DNA from: Canna indica
Taxonomy: Eukaryota; Streptophyta; Magnoliopsida; Zingiberales; Cannaceae
Assembly (NCBI GenBank): GCA_034359265.1
Contig: CP136897.1
Coordinates: 31,111,501 to 31,175,500, forward strand
Length of the DNA: 64,000 nt
Direction of reading: 5' to 3'
Shown here: one piece after another, positions 1-11,260 of the stretch
How the letters are laid out: each line of letters begins with the position of its first letter
Numbering within the stretch: the stretch's first letter is position 1
Position numbers and translations under genes: made by a program
The notes under the pieces: generated by a model
Told to the model about the DNA's origin: nothing
The model's input: only the letters and a program-made list of their open reading frames with translations
Databases searched by the model: none

Positions 1-150
1 ATCGAGCCGGCCGTAGAGGTTGCGGCGGGCCCCGCGCGGGCGATCGACAGCCAAATTTTATGTCGACGACGTCGTCCGTCCTTAACGTTTGGTTAGAAAG
101 ATTGGTAAAAAAAATGATCTCGTCGTGCAATCAAATAAATAGTAAAAAAA

Positions 151-269
151 AAGGTGCAACACGAGAATTTCCAAAGGGGTCACCCATCCTAGTACTACTC
201 TCGCCCAAGCACGCTTAACTTTGGAGTTCTGATGGGATCCAATACATTAAAACTGGTATGATCGCACCT
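151..269 (-). rRNA. 5S: 5S rRNA gene, unit 1 (degenerate)
   Basis: It carries 13 substitutions, the most of any copy: C>T at n18, 20, 24, 26, 28, 29, 95 and 104, G>A at n1, 48 and 102, plus n19 A>T and n97 G>T. Eleven of the 13 are C>T or G>A transitions, as methylcytosine decay would give. Two hit the C box. Probably a pseudogene. Confidence 0.8.
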
Positions 270-635
270 ATCTAGCACTTCTGATCGTCGGCTAATAAGG
301 GTGAGCGTCCGAGGGATAGCTCGGGGTCATTTTCTTCGTCTCTTCGTGCGCCTTTTAGCGCCACGTGAAAAGCTGAAATTGGACAATAATGCACGGAGTT
401 ACGCCCGTTTTAAACGAAAAATAATAATTGAAATGTTATATTTCTTATTTATTTACAAATTTTAATTTTTCGGGTCGGTTGGTCGATCGAGCCGGCCGTA
501 GAGGTTGCGGCGGGCCCCGCGCGGGCGATCGACAGCCAAATTTTATGTCGACGACGTCGTCCGTCCTTAACGTTTGATTAGAAAGATTGGTAAAAAAAAT
601 GATCTCGTCGTGCAATCAAATAGGTAGTAAAAAAA

Positions 636-754
636 AAGGTGCAACACGAGGACTTCCCAGGGGGTCACCCATCCTAGTACTACTCTCGCCCAAGCACGCT
701 TAACTTCTGAGTTCTAATGGGATCTAGTGCGTTAGTGCTGGTATGATCGCACCC
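636..754 (-). rRNA. 5S: 5S rRNA gene, unit 2
   Basis: Differs from consensus at n47 C>A, n39 C>T, n30 G>A and n29 C>T. The last two destroy the BamHI site. A and C boxes are intact. Confidence 0.93.
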
Positions 755-1120
755 GTCATGCACTTCTGATCGTCGGCTAATAAGGGTGAGCGTCCGAGGG
801 ATAGCTCGGGGTCATTTTCTTCGTCTGTTCGCGCGTCTTTTAGCGCCACGTGAAAAGCTGAAATCGGACAATAATGTACGGAGTTACGCCCGTTTTAAAT
901 GAAAAATAATAATTTTAATGTTATTTTTCTTATTTATTTACAAATTTTAATTTTTCGGGTCGGTTGGTCGATCGAGCCGGCCGTAGAGGTTGCGGCGGGC
1001 CCCGCGCGGGCGATCGACAGCCAAATTTTATGTCGACGACGTCGTCCGTCCTTAACGTTTGGTTAGAAAGATTGGTAAAAAAAATGATCTCGTCGTGCAA
1101 TCAAATAGGTAGTAAAAAAA

Positions 1121-1239
1121 AAGGTGCATCACGAGGACTTCCCAGGGGATCACCCATCCTAGTACTACTCTCGCCCAAGCACGCTTAACTTCGGAGTTCT
1201 GATGGGATCCGGTGCGTTAGTGCTGGTATGATCGCACCC
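1121..1239 (-). rRNA. 5S: 5S rRNA gene, unit 3
   Basis: Two changes: n111 T>A and n91 C>T (C box). Confidence 0.94.
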
Positions 1240-1605
1240 GTCATGCACTTCTGATCGTCGGCTAATAAGGGTGAGCGTCCGAGGGATAGCTCGGGGTCAT
1301 TTTCTTCGTCTCTTCGCGCGCCTTTTAGCACCACGTGAAGAGCTGAAATCGGACAACAATGCATGGAGTTACGCCCGTTTTAAACGAAAAATAATAATTG
1401 AAATGTTATTTTTCTTATTTATTTGCAAATTTTAATTTTTCGGGTCGGTTGGTCGACCGAGCCGGCCGTAGAGGTTGCGGCGAGCCCCGCGCTGGCGATC
1501 GACAGCCAAATTTTATGTCGACGACGTCGTCCGTCCTTAACGTTTGGTTAGAAAGATTGGTAAAAAAAATGATCTCGTCGTGCAATCAAATAGGTAGTAA
1601 AAAAA

Positions 1606-1724
1606 AAGGTGCAACACGAGGACTTCCCAAGGGGTCACCCATCCTAGTACTAGTCTCGCCCAAGCACGCTTAATTTCGGAGTTCTGATGGGATCCGGTGC
1701 GTTAGTGCTGGTATGATCGCACCA
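1606..1724 (-). rRNA. 5S: 5S rRNA gene, unit 4
   Basis: Changes at n95 C>T (C box), n72 G>C (IE), n51 G>A (A box) and n1 G>T. All three internal promoter elements are touched, so transcription is doubtful. Confidence 0.92.
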
Positions 1725-2090
1725 CTCATGCACTTCTGATTGTCGGCTAATAAGGGTGAGCGTCCGAGGGATAGCTCGGGGTCATTTTCTTCGTCTCTTC
1801 GCGCGCCTTTTAGCGCCACGCGAAAAGCTGAAATCGGACAATAATGCACGGAGTTACGCCCGTTTTAAACGAAAAATAATAATTGAAATGTTATTTTTCT
1901 TATTTATTTACAAATTTTAATTTTTCGGGTCGGTTGTTCGATCGAGCCGGCCGTAGAGGTTGCGGCGGGCCCCGCGCGGTCGATCGAGAGACAAATTTTA
2001 TGTCGACGACGTCGTCTGTCCTTAACGTTTGGTTAGAAAGATTGGTAAAAAAAATGATCTCGTCGTGCAATCAAACAGTTAGTAAAAAAA

Positions 2091-2209
2091 AAGGTGCAAC
2101 ACGAGGACTTCCCAGGGGTTCATCGATCCTAGTACTACTCTCGCCCAAGCACGCTTAACTTCATTGTTCTAATGGGATCCGGTGCATTAGTGCTAGTATG
2201 ATCGCACCC
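2091..2209 (-). rRNA. 5S: 5S rRNA gene, unit 5 (diverged)
   Basis: Nine changes: n91 C>A, n87 G>A and n85 G>C in the C box, n45-47 altered together, n39 C>T, n24 C>T, n15 C>T. The C box damage suggests a pseudogene. Confidence 0.9.
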
Positions 2210-2575
2210 ATCATGCACTTCTGATCGTCGGCTAATAAGGGTGAGCGTCCGAGGGATAGCTCGGGGTCATTTTCTTCGTCTCTTCGCGCGCCTTTTAGCG
2301 CCACGTGAAAAGCTGAAATCGGACAATAATGCACGGAGTTATGCCCGTTTTAAACGAAAAATAATAATTGAAATGTTATATTTCTTACTTATTTAAAAAT
2401 TTTAATTTTTCGGGTCGGTTGGTCGATCGAGCCGGCCGTAGAGGTTGCGGCGGGCCCCGCGCGGGCGATCGACAGCCAAATTTTATGTCGACGACGTCGT
2501 CCGTCCTTAACGTTTGGTTAGAAAGATTGGTAAAAAAAATGATCTCGTCGTGCAATCAAATAGGTAGTAAAAAAA

Positions 2576-2694
2576 AAGGTGCAACACGAGGACTTCCCAG
2601 GGGGTCACCCATCCTAGTACTACTCTCGCACAAGCACGCTTAACTTCAAAGTTCTGATGGGATCCGGTGCGTTAGTGCTGGTATGATCGCACCC
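2576..2694 (-). rRNA. 5S: 5S rRNA gene, unit 6
   Basis: Changes at n65 G>T, n47 C>T and n46 C>T. Control boxes intact. Confidence 0.93.
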
Positions 2695-3034
2695 GTCATG
2701 CACTTCTGATGGTCGGCTAATAAGGGTGAGCGTCCGAGGGATAGCTCGGGGTCATTTTCTTCGTCTCTTCGCGCGCCTTTTAGCGCCACGTGAAAAGCTG
2801 AAATCCGACAAAAATGCACGGAGTTACGCCCGTTTTAAACGAAAAATAATAATTGAAATGTTATTTTTCTTATTTGTTTACAAATTTTAATTTTTCGGGT
2901 CGGTTGGTCGATCGAGCCGGCCGTAGAGGTTGCGGCGGGCGATCGACAGCCAAATTTTATGTCGACGACGTCGTCCGTCCTTAACGTTTGGTTAGATAGA
3001 TTGTTAAAAAAAATGATCTCGTCGTGCAATCAAA

Positions 3035-3153
3035 TAGGTGCAACACGAGGACTTCCGAGGGGGTCGCCCATCCTAGTACTACTCTCGCCCAAGCACGCTT
3101 AACTTCGGAGTTCTGATGGGATCCGGTGCGTTAGTGCTGGTATGATCGTACCC
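3035..3153 (-). rRNA. 5S: 5S rRNA gene, unit 7, primary terminator deleted
   Basis: The plus strand runs CAAATAGGTGCAAC with no A-run, so the 3' T-run is gone; the next T-run is the secondary tract at about 3005-3013. Also n97 G>C and n88 T>C (C box), n5 G>A. Confidence 0.92.
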
Positions 3154-3508
3154 GTCCTGCACTTCTGATCGTCGGCTAATAAGGGTGAGCGTCCGTGGGA
3201 TAGCTCGGGGTCATTTTCTTCGTCTCTTCGCGCGCCTTTTAGCGCCACGTGAAAAGCTGAAATCAGACAATAATGCACGGAGTTACGCCCGTTTTAAACG
3301 AAAAATAATAATTGAAATGTTATTTTTCTTATTTATTTACAAATTTTAATTTTTCGGGTCAGTTGGTCGATCGAGCCGGCCGTAGAGGTTGCGGCGGGCG
3401 ATCGACAGCCAAATTTTATGTCGACGACGTCGTCCGTCCTTAACGTTTGGTTAGAAAGATTGGTAAAAAAAATGATCTCGTCGTGCAATCAAATAGGTAG
3501 TAAAAAAA

Positions 3509-3627
3509 AAGGTGCAACAAGAGGACTTCCCATGGGGTCACCCATCCTAGTACTACTCTCGCCCAAGCACGCTTAACTTCGGAGTTCTGATGGGATACGG
3601 TGCATTAGTGCTAGTATGATCGCACCC
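3509..3627 (-). rRNA. 5S: 5S rRNA gene, unit 8
   Basis: Changes at n108 G>T, n95 C>A (C box), n31 G>T, n24 C>T and n15 C>T. The last three match unit 14 and not its 10-kb partner, unit 29. Confidence 0.92.
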
Positions 3628-3993
3628 ATAATGCACTTCTGATCGTCGGCTAATAAGGGTGAGCGTCCGAGGGATAGCTCGGGGTCATTTTCTTCGTCTC
3701 TTCGCGCGCCTTTTAGCGCCACGTGAAAAGCTGAAATCGGACAATAATGCACGGAGTTATGCCCGTTTTAAACGAAAAATAATAATTGAAATGTTATATT
3801 TCTTACTTATTTAAAAATTTTAATTTTTCGGGTCGGTTGGTCGATCGAGCCGGCCGTAGAGGTTGCGGCGGGCCCCGCGCGGACGATCGACAGCCAAATT
3901 TTATGTCGACGACGTCGTCCGTCCTTAACGTTTGGTTAGAAAGATTGGTAAAAAAAATGATCTCGTCGTGCAATCAAATAGGTAGTAAAAAAA

Positions 3994-4112
3994 AAGGTGA
4001 AACACGAGGACTTCCCAGGGGGTCACCCATCCTAGTACTACTCTCGCACAAGCACACTTAACTTCGAAGTTCTGATGGGATCCGGTGTGTTAGTGCTGGT
4101 ATGATCGCACCA
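3994..4112 (-). rRNA. 5S: 5S rRNA gene, unit 9
   Basis: Changes at n113 G>T, n65 G>T, n57 C>T (A box), n46 C>T, n25 G>A and n1 G>T. Confidence 0.92.
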
Positions 4113-4463
4113 GTCATGCACTTCTGATGGTCGGCTAATAAGGGTGAGCGTCCGAGGGATAGCTCGGGGTCATTTTCTTCGTCACTTCGCGCGCCTTTTA
4201 GCGCCACGTGAAAAGCTAAAATCGGACAAAAATGCACGAAGTTACGCCCGTTTTAAACGAAAAATAATAATTGAAATGTTATTTTTCTTATTTGTTTACA
4301 AATTTTAATTTTTCGGGTCGGTTGGTCGATCGAGCCGGCCGTAGAGGTTGCGGTGGGCCCCGCGCGGGCGATCGACAGCCAAATTTTATGTCGACGACGT
4401 CGTCCGTCCTTAACGTTTGGTTAGATAGATTGTTAAAAAAAATGATCTCGTCGTGCAATCAAA

Positions 4464-4582
4464 TAGGTGCAACACGAGGACTTCCGAGGGGGTCGCCCAT
4501 CCTAGTACTACTCTCGCCCAAGCACGCTTAACTTCGGAGTACTAATGGGATCCGGTGCGTTAGTGCTGGTATGATCGCACCC
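4464..4582 (-). rRNA. 5S: 5S rRNA gene, unit 10, primary terminator deleted
   Basis: Same 15-bp terminator loss as unit 7. Also n97 G>C and n88 T>C (C box), n42 A>T, n39 C>T. Confidence 0.92.
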
Positions 4583-4948
4583 GTCATGCACTTCTGATCG
4601 TCGGCTAATAAGGGTCAGCGTCCGTGGGATAGCTCGGGGTCATTTTCTTCGTCTCTTCGCGCGCCTTTTAGCGCCACGTGAAAAGCTGAAATCAGACAAT
4701 AATGCACGGAGTTACGCCCGTTTTAAACGAAAAATAATAATTGAAATGTTATTTTTCTTATTTATTTACAAATTTTAATTTTTCGGGTCAGTTGGTCGAT
4801 CGAGCCGGCCGTAGAGGTTGCGGTGGGCCCCGCGCGGGCGATCGACAGCCAAATTTTATGTCGACGACGTCGTCCGTCCTTAACGTATGGTTAGAAAGAT
4901 TGGTAAAAAAAATGATCTCGTCGTGCAATCAAATAGGTAGTAAAAAAA

Positions 4949-5067
4949 AAGGTCCAACAGGAGGACTTCCCAAGGGGTCACCCATCCTAGTACTACTTTC
5001 GCCCAAGCACGTTTAACTTCGGAGTTCTAATGGGATCCGGTGCGTTAGTGCTGGTATGATCGCACCT
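4949..5067 (-). rRNA. 5S: 5S rRNA gene, unit 11
   Basis: Seven changes: n114 C>G, n108 G>C, n95 C>T (C box), n70 G>A (IE), n56 G>A (A box), n39 C>T, n1 G>A. Confidence 0.91.
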
Positions 5068-5433
5068 GTCATGCATTTCTGATCGTCGGCTAATAAGGGT
5101 GAGCGTCCGAGGGATAGCTCGGGGTCATTTTCTTCGTCTCTTCGCGCGCCTTTTAGTGCCACATGAAAAGCTGAAATCGGACAATAATACATGGAGTTAC
5201 GGCCGTTTTAAACGAAAAATAATAATTGAAATGTTATTTTTCTTATTTATTTACAAATTTTAATTTTTCGGGTCGGTTGGTCGACCGAGCCGGCCGTAGA
5301 GGTTGCGGTGGGCCCCGCGCGGGCGATCGACAGCCAAATTTTATGTCGACGACGTCGTCCGTCCTTAACGTTTGGTTAGAAAGATTGGTAAAAAAAATGA
5401 TCTCGTCGTGCAATCAAATAGGTAGTAAAAAAA

Positions 5434-5552
5434 AAGTTGCAACACGAGGACTTCCCAGGGGGTCACCCATCCTAGTACTACTTTCGCCCAAGCACGTTTA
5501 ACTTCGGAGTTCTGATGGGATCCGGTGCGTTAGTGCTGGTATGATCGCACCC
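5434..5552 (-). rRNA. 5S: 5S rRNA gene, unit 12
   Basis: Changes at n116 C>A, n70 G>A (IE) and n56 G>A (A box). Base -1 is G instead of C. Confidence 0.93.
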
Positions 5553-5917
5553 CTCATGCACTTCTGATCGTCGGCTAATAAGGGTGAGCGTCCGAGGGAT
5601 AGCTCGGGGTCATTTTCTTCGTCTCTTCGCGCGCTTTTTAGCGCCACGTGAAAAGCTGATATCGGACAATAATGCACGGAGTTACGCCCGTTTTAAACGA
5701 AAAATAATAATTGAAATGTTATATTTCTTATTTATTTACAAATTTTAATTTTTCGGGTCGGTTGGTCGATCGAGCCGGCCGTAGAGGTTGGGCGGGCCCC
5801 GCGCGGGCGATCGACAGCCAAATTTTATGTCGACGACGTCGTCCGTCCTTAACGTTTGGTTAGAAAGATTGGTAAAAAAAATGATCTCGTCTTGCAATCA
5901 AATAGGTAGTAAAAAAA

Positions 5918-6036
5918 AAGGTGCAACACGAGGACTTCCAAGGGTGTCACCCATCCTAGTATTACTCTCGCCCAAGCACGCTTAACTTCGGAGTTCTGAT
6001 GGGATCCGGTGTGTTAGTGCTGGTATGATTGCACCC
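5918..6036 (-). rRNA. 5S: 5S rRNA gene, unit 13
   Basis: Changes at n97 G>T and n92 C>A (C box), n75 G>A, n25 G>A and n7 G>A. Identical to unit 15. Confidence 0.92.
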
Positions 6037-6391
6037 GTCATGCACTTCTGATCGTCGGCTAATAATGGTGAGCGTCCGAGGGATAGCTCGGGGTCATTTT
6101 CTTGGTCTCTTCGCGCGCCTTTTAGAGCCACGTGAAAAGCTGAAATCGGACAATAATGCACGGAGTTACGCCCGTTTTAAACCCAAAATAATAATTGAAA
6201 TGTTATTTTTCTTATTTATTTACAAATTTTAATTTTTTGGGTCGGTTGGTCGATCGAGCCAGCCGTAGAGGTTGCGGCGGGCGATCGACAGCCAAATTTT
6301 ACGTTGACGACGTTGTCCGTCCTTAACGTTTGGTTAGAAAGATTGGTAAAAAAAATGATCTCGTAGTGCAATCAAATAGGTAGTAAAAAAA

Positions 6392-6510
6392 AAGGTCCAA
6401 CAGGAGGACTTCCCAAGGGGTCACCCATCCTAGTACTACTCTCGCCCAAGCACGCTTAACTTCGGAGTTCTGATGGGATACGGTGCATTAGTGCTAGTAT
6501 GATCGCACCC
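6392..6510 (-). rRNA. 5S: 5S rRNA gene, unit 14
   Basis: Changes at n114 C>G, n108 G>C, n95 C>T (C box), n31 G>T, n24 C>T and n15 C>T. The 3' half resembles unit 11, the 5' half unit 8: a mosaic. Confidence 0.92.
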
Positions 6511-6876
6511 ATTATGCACTTCTGATCGTCGGCTAATAAGGGTGAGCAACCGAGGGATAGCTCGGGGTCATTTTCTTCGTCTCTTCGCGCGCCTTTTAGC
6601 GCCACGTGAAAAGCTGAAATCGGACAATAATGCACGGAGTTATGCCCGTTTTAAACAAAAAATAATAATTGAAATGTTATATTTCTTACTTATTTAAAAA
6701 TTTTAATTTTTCGGGTCGGTTGGTCAATCGAGCCGGCCGTAGAGGTTGCGGCGGGCCCCGCGCGGACGATCGACAGCCAAATTTTATGTCGACGACGTCG
6801 TCCGTCCTTAACGTTTGGTTAGAAAGATTGGTAAAAAAAATGATCTCGTCTTGCAATCAAATAGGTAGTAAAAAAA

Positions 6877-6995
6877 AAGGTGCAACACGAGGACTTCCAA
6901 GGGTGTCACCCATCCTAGTATTACTCTCGCCCAAGCACGCTTAACTTCGGAGTTCTGATGGGATCCGGTGTGTTAGTGCTGGTATGATTGCACCC
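6877..6995 (-). rRNA. 5S: 5S rRNA gene, unit 15
   Basis: Identical to unit 13, which lies 959 bp to the left; a local two-unit duplication. Confidence 0.92.
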
Positions 6996-7335
6996 GTCAT
7001 GCACTTCTGATCGTCGGCTAATAATGGTGAGCGTCCGAGGGATAGCTCGGGGTCATTTTCTTGGTCTCTTCGCGCGCCTTTTAGAGCCACGTGAAAAGCT
7101 AAAATCGGACAAAAATGCACGAAGTTACGCCCGTTTTAAACGAAAAATAATAATTGAAATGTTATTTTTCTTATTTGTTTACAAATTTTAATTTTTCGGG
7201 TCGGTTGGTCGATCGAGACGGCCGTAGAGGTTGCGGCGGGCGATCGACAGCCAAATTTTATGTCGACGACGTCGTCCGTCCTTAACGTTTGGTTAGATAG
7301 ATTGTTAAAATAAATGATCTCGTCGTGCAATCAAA

Positions 7336-7454
7336 TAGGTGCAACACGAGGACTTCCGAGGGGGTCGCCCATCCTAGTACTACTCTCGCCCAAGCACGCT
7401 TAACTTCGGAGTACTGATGGGATCCGGTGCGTTAGTGCTGGTATGATCGCACCC
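7336..7454 (-). rRNA. 5S: 5S rRNA gene, unit 16, primary terminator deleted
   Basis: Terminator loss as in unit 7. Also n97 G>C and n88 T>C (C box), n42 A>T. The secondary tract is interrupted here (GTTAAAATAAATG), leaving only a T4 and a T3 run. Confidence 0.92.
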
Positions 7455-7820
7455 GTCATGCACTTCTGATCGTCGGCTAATAAGGGTGAGAGTCCGAGGG
7501 ATAGCTCGGGGTCATTTTCTTCGTCTCTTCGCGCGCTTTTTAGCGCCACGTGAAAAGCTAAAATCGGATAATAATGCACGGAGTTACGCTCGTTTTAAAC
7601 GAAAAATAATAATTGAAATGTTATATTTCTTATTTATTTACAAATTTTAATTTTTCGGGTCGGTTGGTCGATCGAGCCGGCCGTAGAGGATGCGGCGGGC
7701 CCCGCGCGGGCGATCGACAGCCAAATTTTATGTCGACGACGTCGTCCGTCCTTAACGTTTGGTTAGAAAGATTGGTAAAAAAAATGATCTCGTCGTGCAA
7801 TCAAATAGGTAGTAAAAAAA

Positions 7821-7939
7821 AAGGTGAAACACGAGGACTTCCCAGGGGGTCACCCATCCTAGTACTACTCTCGCCCAAGCACGCTTAACTTCTGAGTTCT
7901 GATGAGATCCGGTGCCTTAGTGCTGGTATGATCGCACCC
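7821..7939 (-). rRNA. 5S: 5S rRNA gene, unit 17
   Basis: Changes at n113 G>T, n47 C>A, n35 C>T and n24 C>G. Control boxes intact. Confidence 0.93.
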
Positions 7940-8305
7940 ATCATGCACTTCTGATCGTCGGCTAATAAGGGTAAGCGTCCGAGGGATAGCTCGGGGTTAT
8001 TTTCTTCGTCTCTTCGCGCGCCTTTTAGCGCCACGTGAAAAACTCAAATCGGACAATAATGCACGGAGTTACGCCCGTTTTAAACGAAAAATAGTAATTG
8101 AAATGTTATATTTCTTATTTATTTACAAATTTTAATTTTTCGGGCCGGTTGGTCGATCGAGCCGGCCGTAGAGGTTGCGGCGAGCCCCGCGCGGGCGATC
8201 GACAGCCAAATTTTATGTCGACGACGTCGTCCGTCTTTAATGTTTGGTTAGAAAGATTGGTAAAAAAAATCATCCCGTCCTGCAATCAAATAGGTAGTAA
8301 AAAAA

Positions 8306-8424
8306 AAGGTGCAACACGAGGACTTCCTAGGGGGTCACCCATCCTAGTACTACTCTCGCCCAAGCAAACTTAACTTCTGAGTTCTAATGGGATCCGGTGC
8401 GTAAGTGCTCGTATGATCGCACCC
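8306..8424 (-). rRNA. 5S: 5S rRNA gene, unit 18
   Basis: Seven changes: n97 G>A (C box), n58 G>T and n57 C>T (A box), n47 C>A, n39 C>T, n22 A>T, n15 C>G. Confidence 0.91.
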
Positions 8425-8779
8425 GTCATGCACTTCTGATCGTCGACTAATAAGGGTGAGCGTCCGAGGGATAGCTCGGGGTCATTTTCTTGGTCTCTTC
8501 GCGCGCCTTTTAGCGCCACGTGAAAAGCTGAAATCTGACAATAATGCACGGAGTTACGCCCGTTTTAAACCAAAAAAAATAATTGAAATGTTATTTTTCT
8601 TATTTATTTACAAATTTTAATTTTTTGGGTCGGTTGGTCGATCGAGCCGGCCGTAGAGGTTGCGGCGGGCGATCGACAGCCAAATTTTATGTCGACGACG
8701 TCGTCCGTCCTTAACGTTTGGTTAGAAAGATTGGTAAAAAAAATGATCTCGTCGTGCAATCAAATAGGTAGTAAAAAAA

Positions 8780-8898
8780 AAGGTCCAACAGGAGGACTTC
8801 CCAAGGGGTCACCCATCCTAGTACTACTCTCGCCCAAGCACGCTTAACTTCGAAGTTCTAATGGGATCCGGTGCGTTAGTGCTGGTATGATCGCAACC
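8780..8898 (-). rRNA. 5S: 5S rRNA gene, unit 19
   Basis: Changes at n114 C>G, n108 G>C, n95 C>T (C box), n46 C>T, n39 C>T and n3 G>T. Confidence 0.92.
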
Positions 8899-9212
8899 GT
8901 CATGCTTTTCTGATCGTCGGCTAATAAGGGTGAGCGTCTGAGGGATAGCTCGGGGTCATTTTCTTCGTCTCTTCGCGCGCCTTTTAGTGCCACATGAAGA
9001 GCTGAAATCGGACAATAATGCATGGAGTTACGGCCGTTTTAAACGAAAAATAATAATTGAAATGTTATTTTTCTTATTTATTTACAAATTTTAATTTTTC
9101 GGGTCGGTTGGTCGATCGAGCCGGCCGTAGAGGTCGTCCGTCCTTAACGTTTGGTTAGAAAGATTGGTAAAAAAAATGATCTCGTCGTGCAATCAAATAG
9201 GTAGTAAAAAAA

Positions 9213-9331
9213 AAGTTGCAACACGAGGACTTCCTAGGGGGTCACCCATCCTAGTACTACTTTCGCCCAAGCACGTTTAACTTCGGAGTTCTGATGGGAT
9301 CCGGTGCGTTAGTGCTGGTATGATCGCACCC
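9213..9331 (-). rRNA. 5S: 5S rRNA gene, unit 20
   Basis: Changes at n116 C>A, n97 G>A (C box), n70 G>A (IE) and n56 G>A (A box). The spacer on its 3' side lacks 52 bp at about 9134, including the GC-rich core and palindrome. Confidence 0.92.
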
Positions 9332-9686
9332 CTCATGCACTTCTGATCGTCGGCTAATAAGGGTGAGTGTCCGAGGGATAGCTCGGGGTCATTTTCTTCG
9401 TCTCTTCGCGCGCCTTTTAGCGCCACGTGAAAAACACAAATCGGACAATAATGCACGGAGTTACGCCCGTTTTAAACGAAAAATAATAATTGAAATGTTA
9501 TATTTCTTATTTATTTACAAATTTTAATTTTTCGGGTCGGTTGGTCGATCGAGCCAGTCATAGAGGTTGCGGAGGGCGATCGACAGCCAAATTTTATGTC
9601 GACGACGTCGTCCGTCTTTAACGTTTGGTTAGAAAGATTGGTAAAAAAAATGATCTCGTCGTGCAATCAAATAGGTAGTAAAAAAA

Positions 9687-9805
9687 AAGGTGCAACACGA
9701 GGACTTCCCAGGGGGTCACCCATCCTAGTACTACTCTCGCCCAAGCACGCTTAACTTCGGAGTTTTGATGGGATCCGGTGCGTTAGTGCTGTTATGATGG
9801 CACCC
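9687..9805 (-). rRNA. 5S: 5S rRNA gene, unit 21
   Basis: Changes at n41 G>A, n14 C>A and n7 G>C. Control boxes intact. Confidence 0.93.
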
Positions 9806-10171
9806 GTCATGCACTTCTGATCGTCGGCTAATAAGGGTGAGCGTCCGAGGGATAGCTCGGGGTCATTTTCTTCGTCTCTTCGCGCGCCTTTTAGCGCCAC
9901 GTGATATGTTGAAATCGGACAATAATTGACGGAGTTACGTCCGTTTAAAACGAAAAATAATAATTGAAATGTTATTTTTCTTATTTATTTACAAATTTTA
10001 ATTTTTCGGGTCGGTTGGTCGATCGAGCCGGCCGTAGAGGTTGCGGCGGGCCCCGCGCGGGCGATCGACAGCCAAATTTTATGTCGACGACGTCGTCCGT
10101 CCTTAACGTTTGGTTAGAAAGATTGGTAAAAAAAATGATCTCGTCTTGCAATCAAATAGGTAGTAAAAAAA

Positions 10172-10290
10172 AAGGTGCATCACGAGGACTTCCCAGGGGA
10201 TCACCCATCCTAGTACTACTCTCGCCCAAGCACGCTTATCTTCGGAGTTCTGATGGGATCCGGTGCGTTAGTGCTGGTATGATCGCACCC
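10172..10290 (-). rRNA. 5S: 5S rRNA gene, unit 22
   Basis: Changes at n111 T>A, n91 C>T (C box) and n52 T>A (A box). Its 3' part resembles units 3 and 24. It sits at the junction of the two 10-kb copies. Confidence 0.92.
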
Positions 10291-10656
10291 GTGATGCACT
10301 TCTGATCGTCGGCTAATAAGGGTGAGTGTCCGAGGGATAGCTCGGGGTCATTTTCTTCGTCTCTTCGCGCGCCTTTTAGCGCCACGTGATATGTTGAAAT
10401 CGGACAATAATTGACGGAGTTACGTCCGTTTAAAACGAAAAATAATAATTGAAATGTTATTTTTCTTATTTATTTACAAATTTTAATTTTTCGGGTCGGT
10501 TGGTCGATCGAGCCGGCCGTAGAGGTTGCGGCGGGCCCCGCGCGGGCGATCGACAGCCAAATTTTATGTCGACGACGTCGTCCGTCCTTAACGTTTGGTT
10601 AGAAAGATTGGTAAAAAAAATGATCTCGTCGTGCAATCAAATAGGTAGTAAAAAAA

Positions 10657-10775
10657 AAGGTGCAACACGAGGATTTCCCAGGGGGTCACCCATCCTAGTA
10701 CTACTCTCGCCCAAGAACGCTTAACTTCGGAGTTCTAATGGGATCTAGTGCGTTAGTGCTGGTATGATCGCACCC
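10657..10775 (-). rRNA. 5S: 5S rRNA gene, unit 23
   Basis: Changes at n102 G>A, n60 G>T (A box), n39 C>T, n30 G>A and n29 C>T. The last three are shared with unit 2. Confidence 0.92.
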
Positions 10776-11141
10776 GTCATGCACTTCTGATCATCGGCTA
10801 ATAAGGGTGAGCGTCCGAGGGATAGCTCGGGGTCATTTTCTTCGTCTGTTCGCGCGCCTTTTAGCGCCACGTGAAAAGCTGAAATCGGACAATAATGCAC
10901 GGAGTTACGCCCGTTTTAAATGAAAAATAAGAATTGAAATGTTATTTTTCTTATTTATTTACAAATTTTAATTTTTCGGGTCGGTTGGTCGATCGAGCCG
11001 GCCGTAGAGGTTGCGGCGGGCCCCGCGCGGGCGATCGACAGCCAAATTTTATGTCGACGACGTCGTCCGTCCTTAACGTTTGGTTAGAAAGATTGGTAAA
11101 AAAAATGATCTCGTCGTGCAATCAAATAGGTAGTAAAAAAA

Positions 11142-11260
11142 AAGGTGCATCACGAGGACTTCCCAGGGGATCACCCATCCTAGTACTACTCTCGCCCAAG
11201 CACGCTTAACTTCGGAGTTCTGATGGGATCCGGTGCGTTAGTGCTGGTATGATCGCACCC
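11142..11260 (-). rRNA. 5S: 5S rRNA gene, unit 24
   Basis: n111 T>A and n91 C>T; identical to unit 3. Confidence 0.94.

Larger units (their letters stand above)
710..9880. repeat. 10-kb higher-order repeat, copy A
   Basis: Units 2-21. Nearly every diagnostic substitution, spacer indel and terminator deletion recurs 10,021 bp to the right. Examples are the GATCTAG variant of unit 2, the units without a terminator, and the 52-bp spacer deletion near 9134. Similarity weakens left of about 700 and right of about 9890. Confidence 0.9.

Noticed and set aside
1398..1673. Recurrent 91-codon plus-strand reading frame, beginning MKCYFSYLF, every 485 bp
   Set aside because: It starts in the AT-rich spacer and ends inside antisense 5S. 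Its length and frame change with ordinary spacer indels, and it has no conserved domain or ribosomal context. It recurs only because the DNA repeat recurs.
2835..3029. Minus-strand reading frames of 60-103 codons (for example starting MHDEIIFFNNL or MHYCPISAF)
   Set aside because: They cover the same spacer on the other strand, or run through the 5S gene. They break in neighbouring units and show no protein-like constraint.
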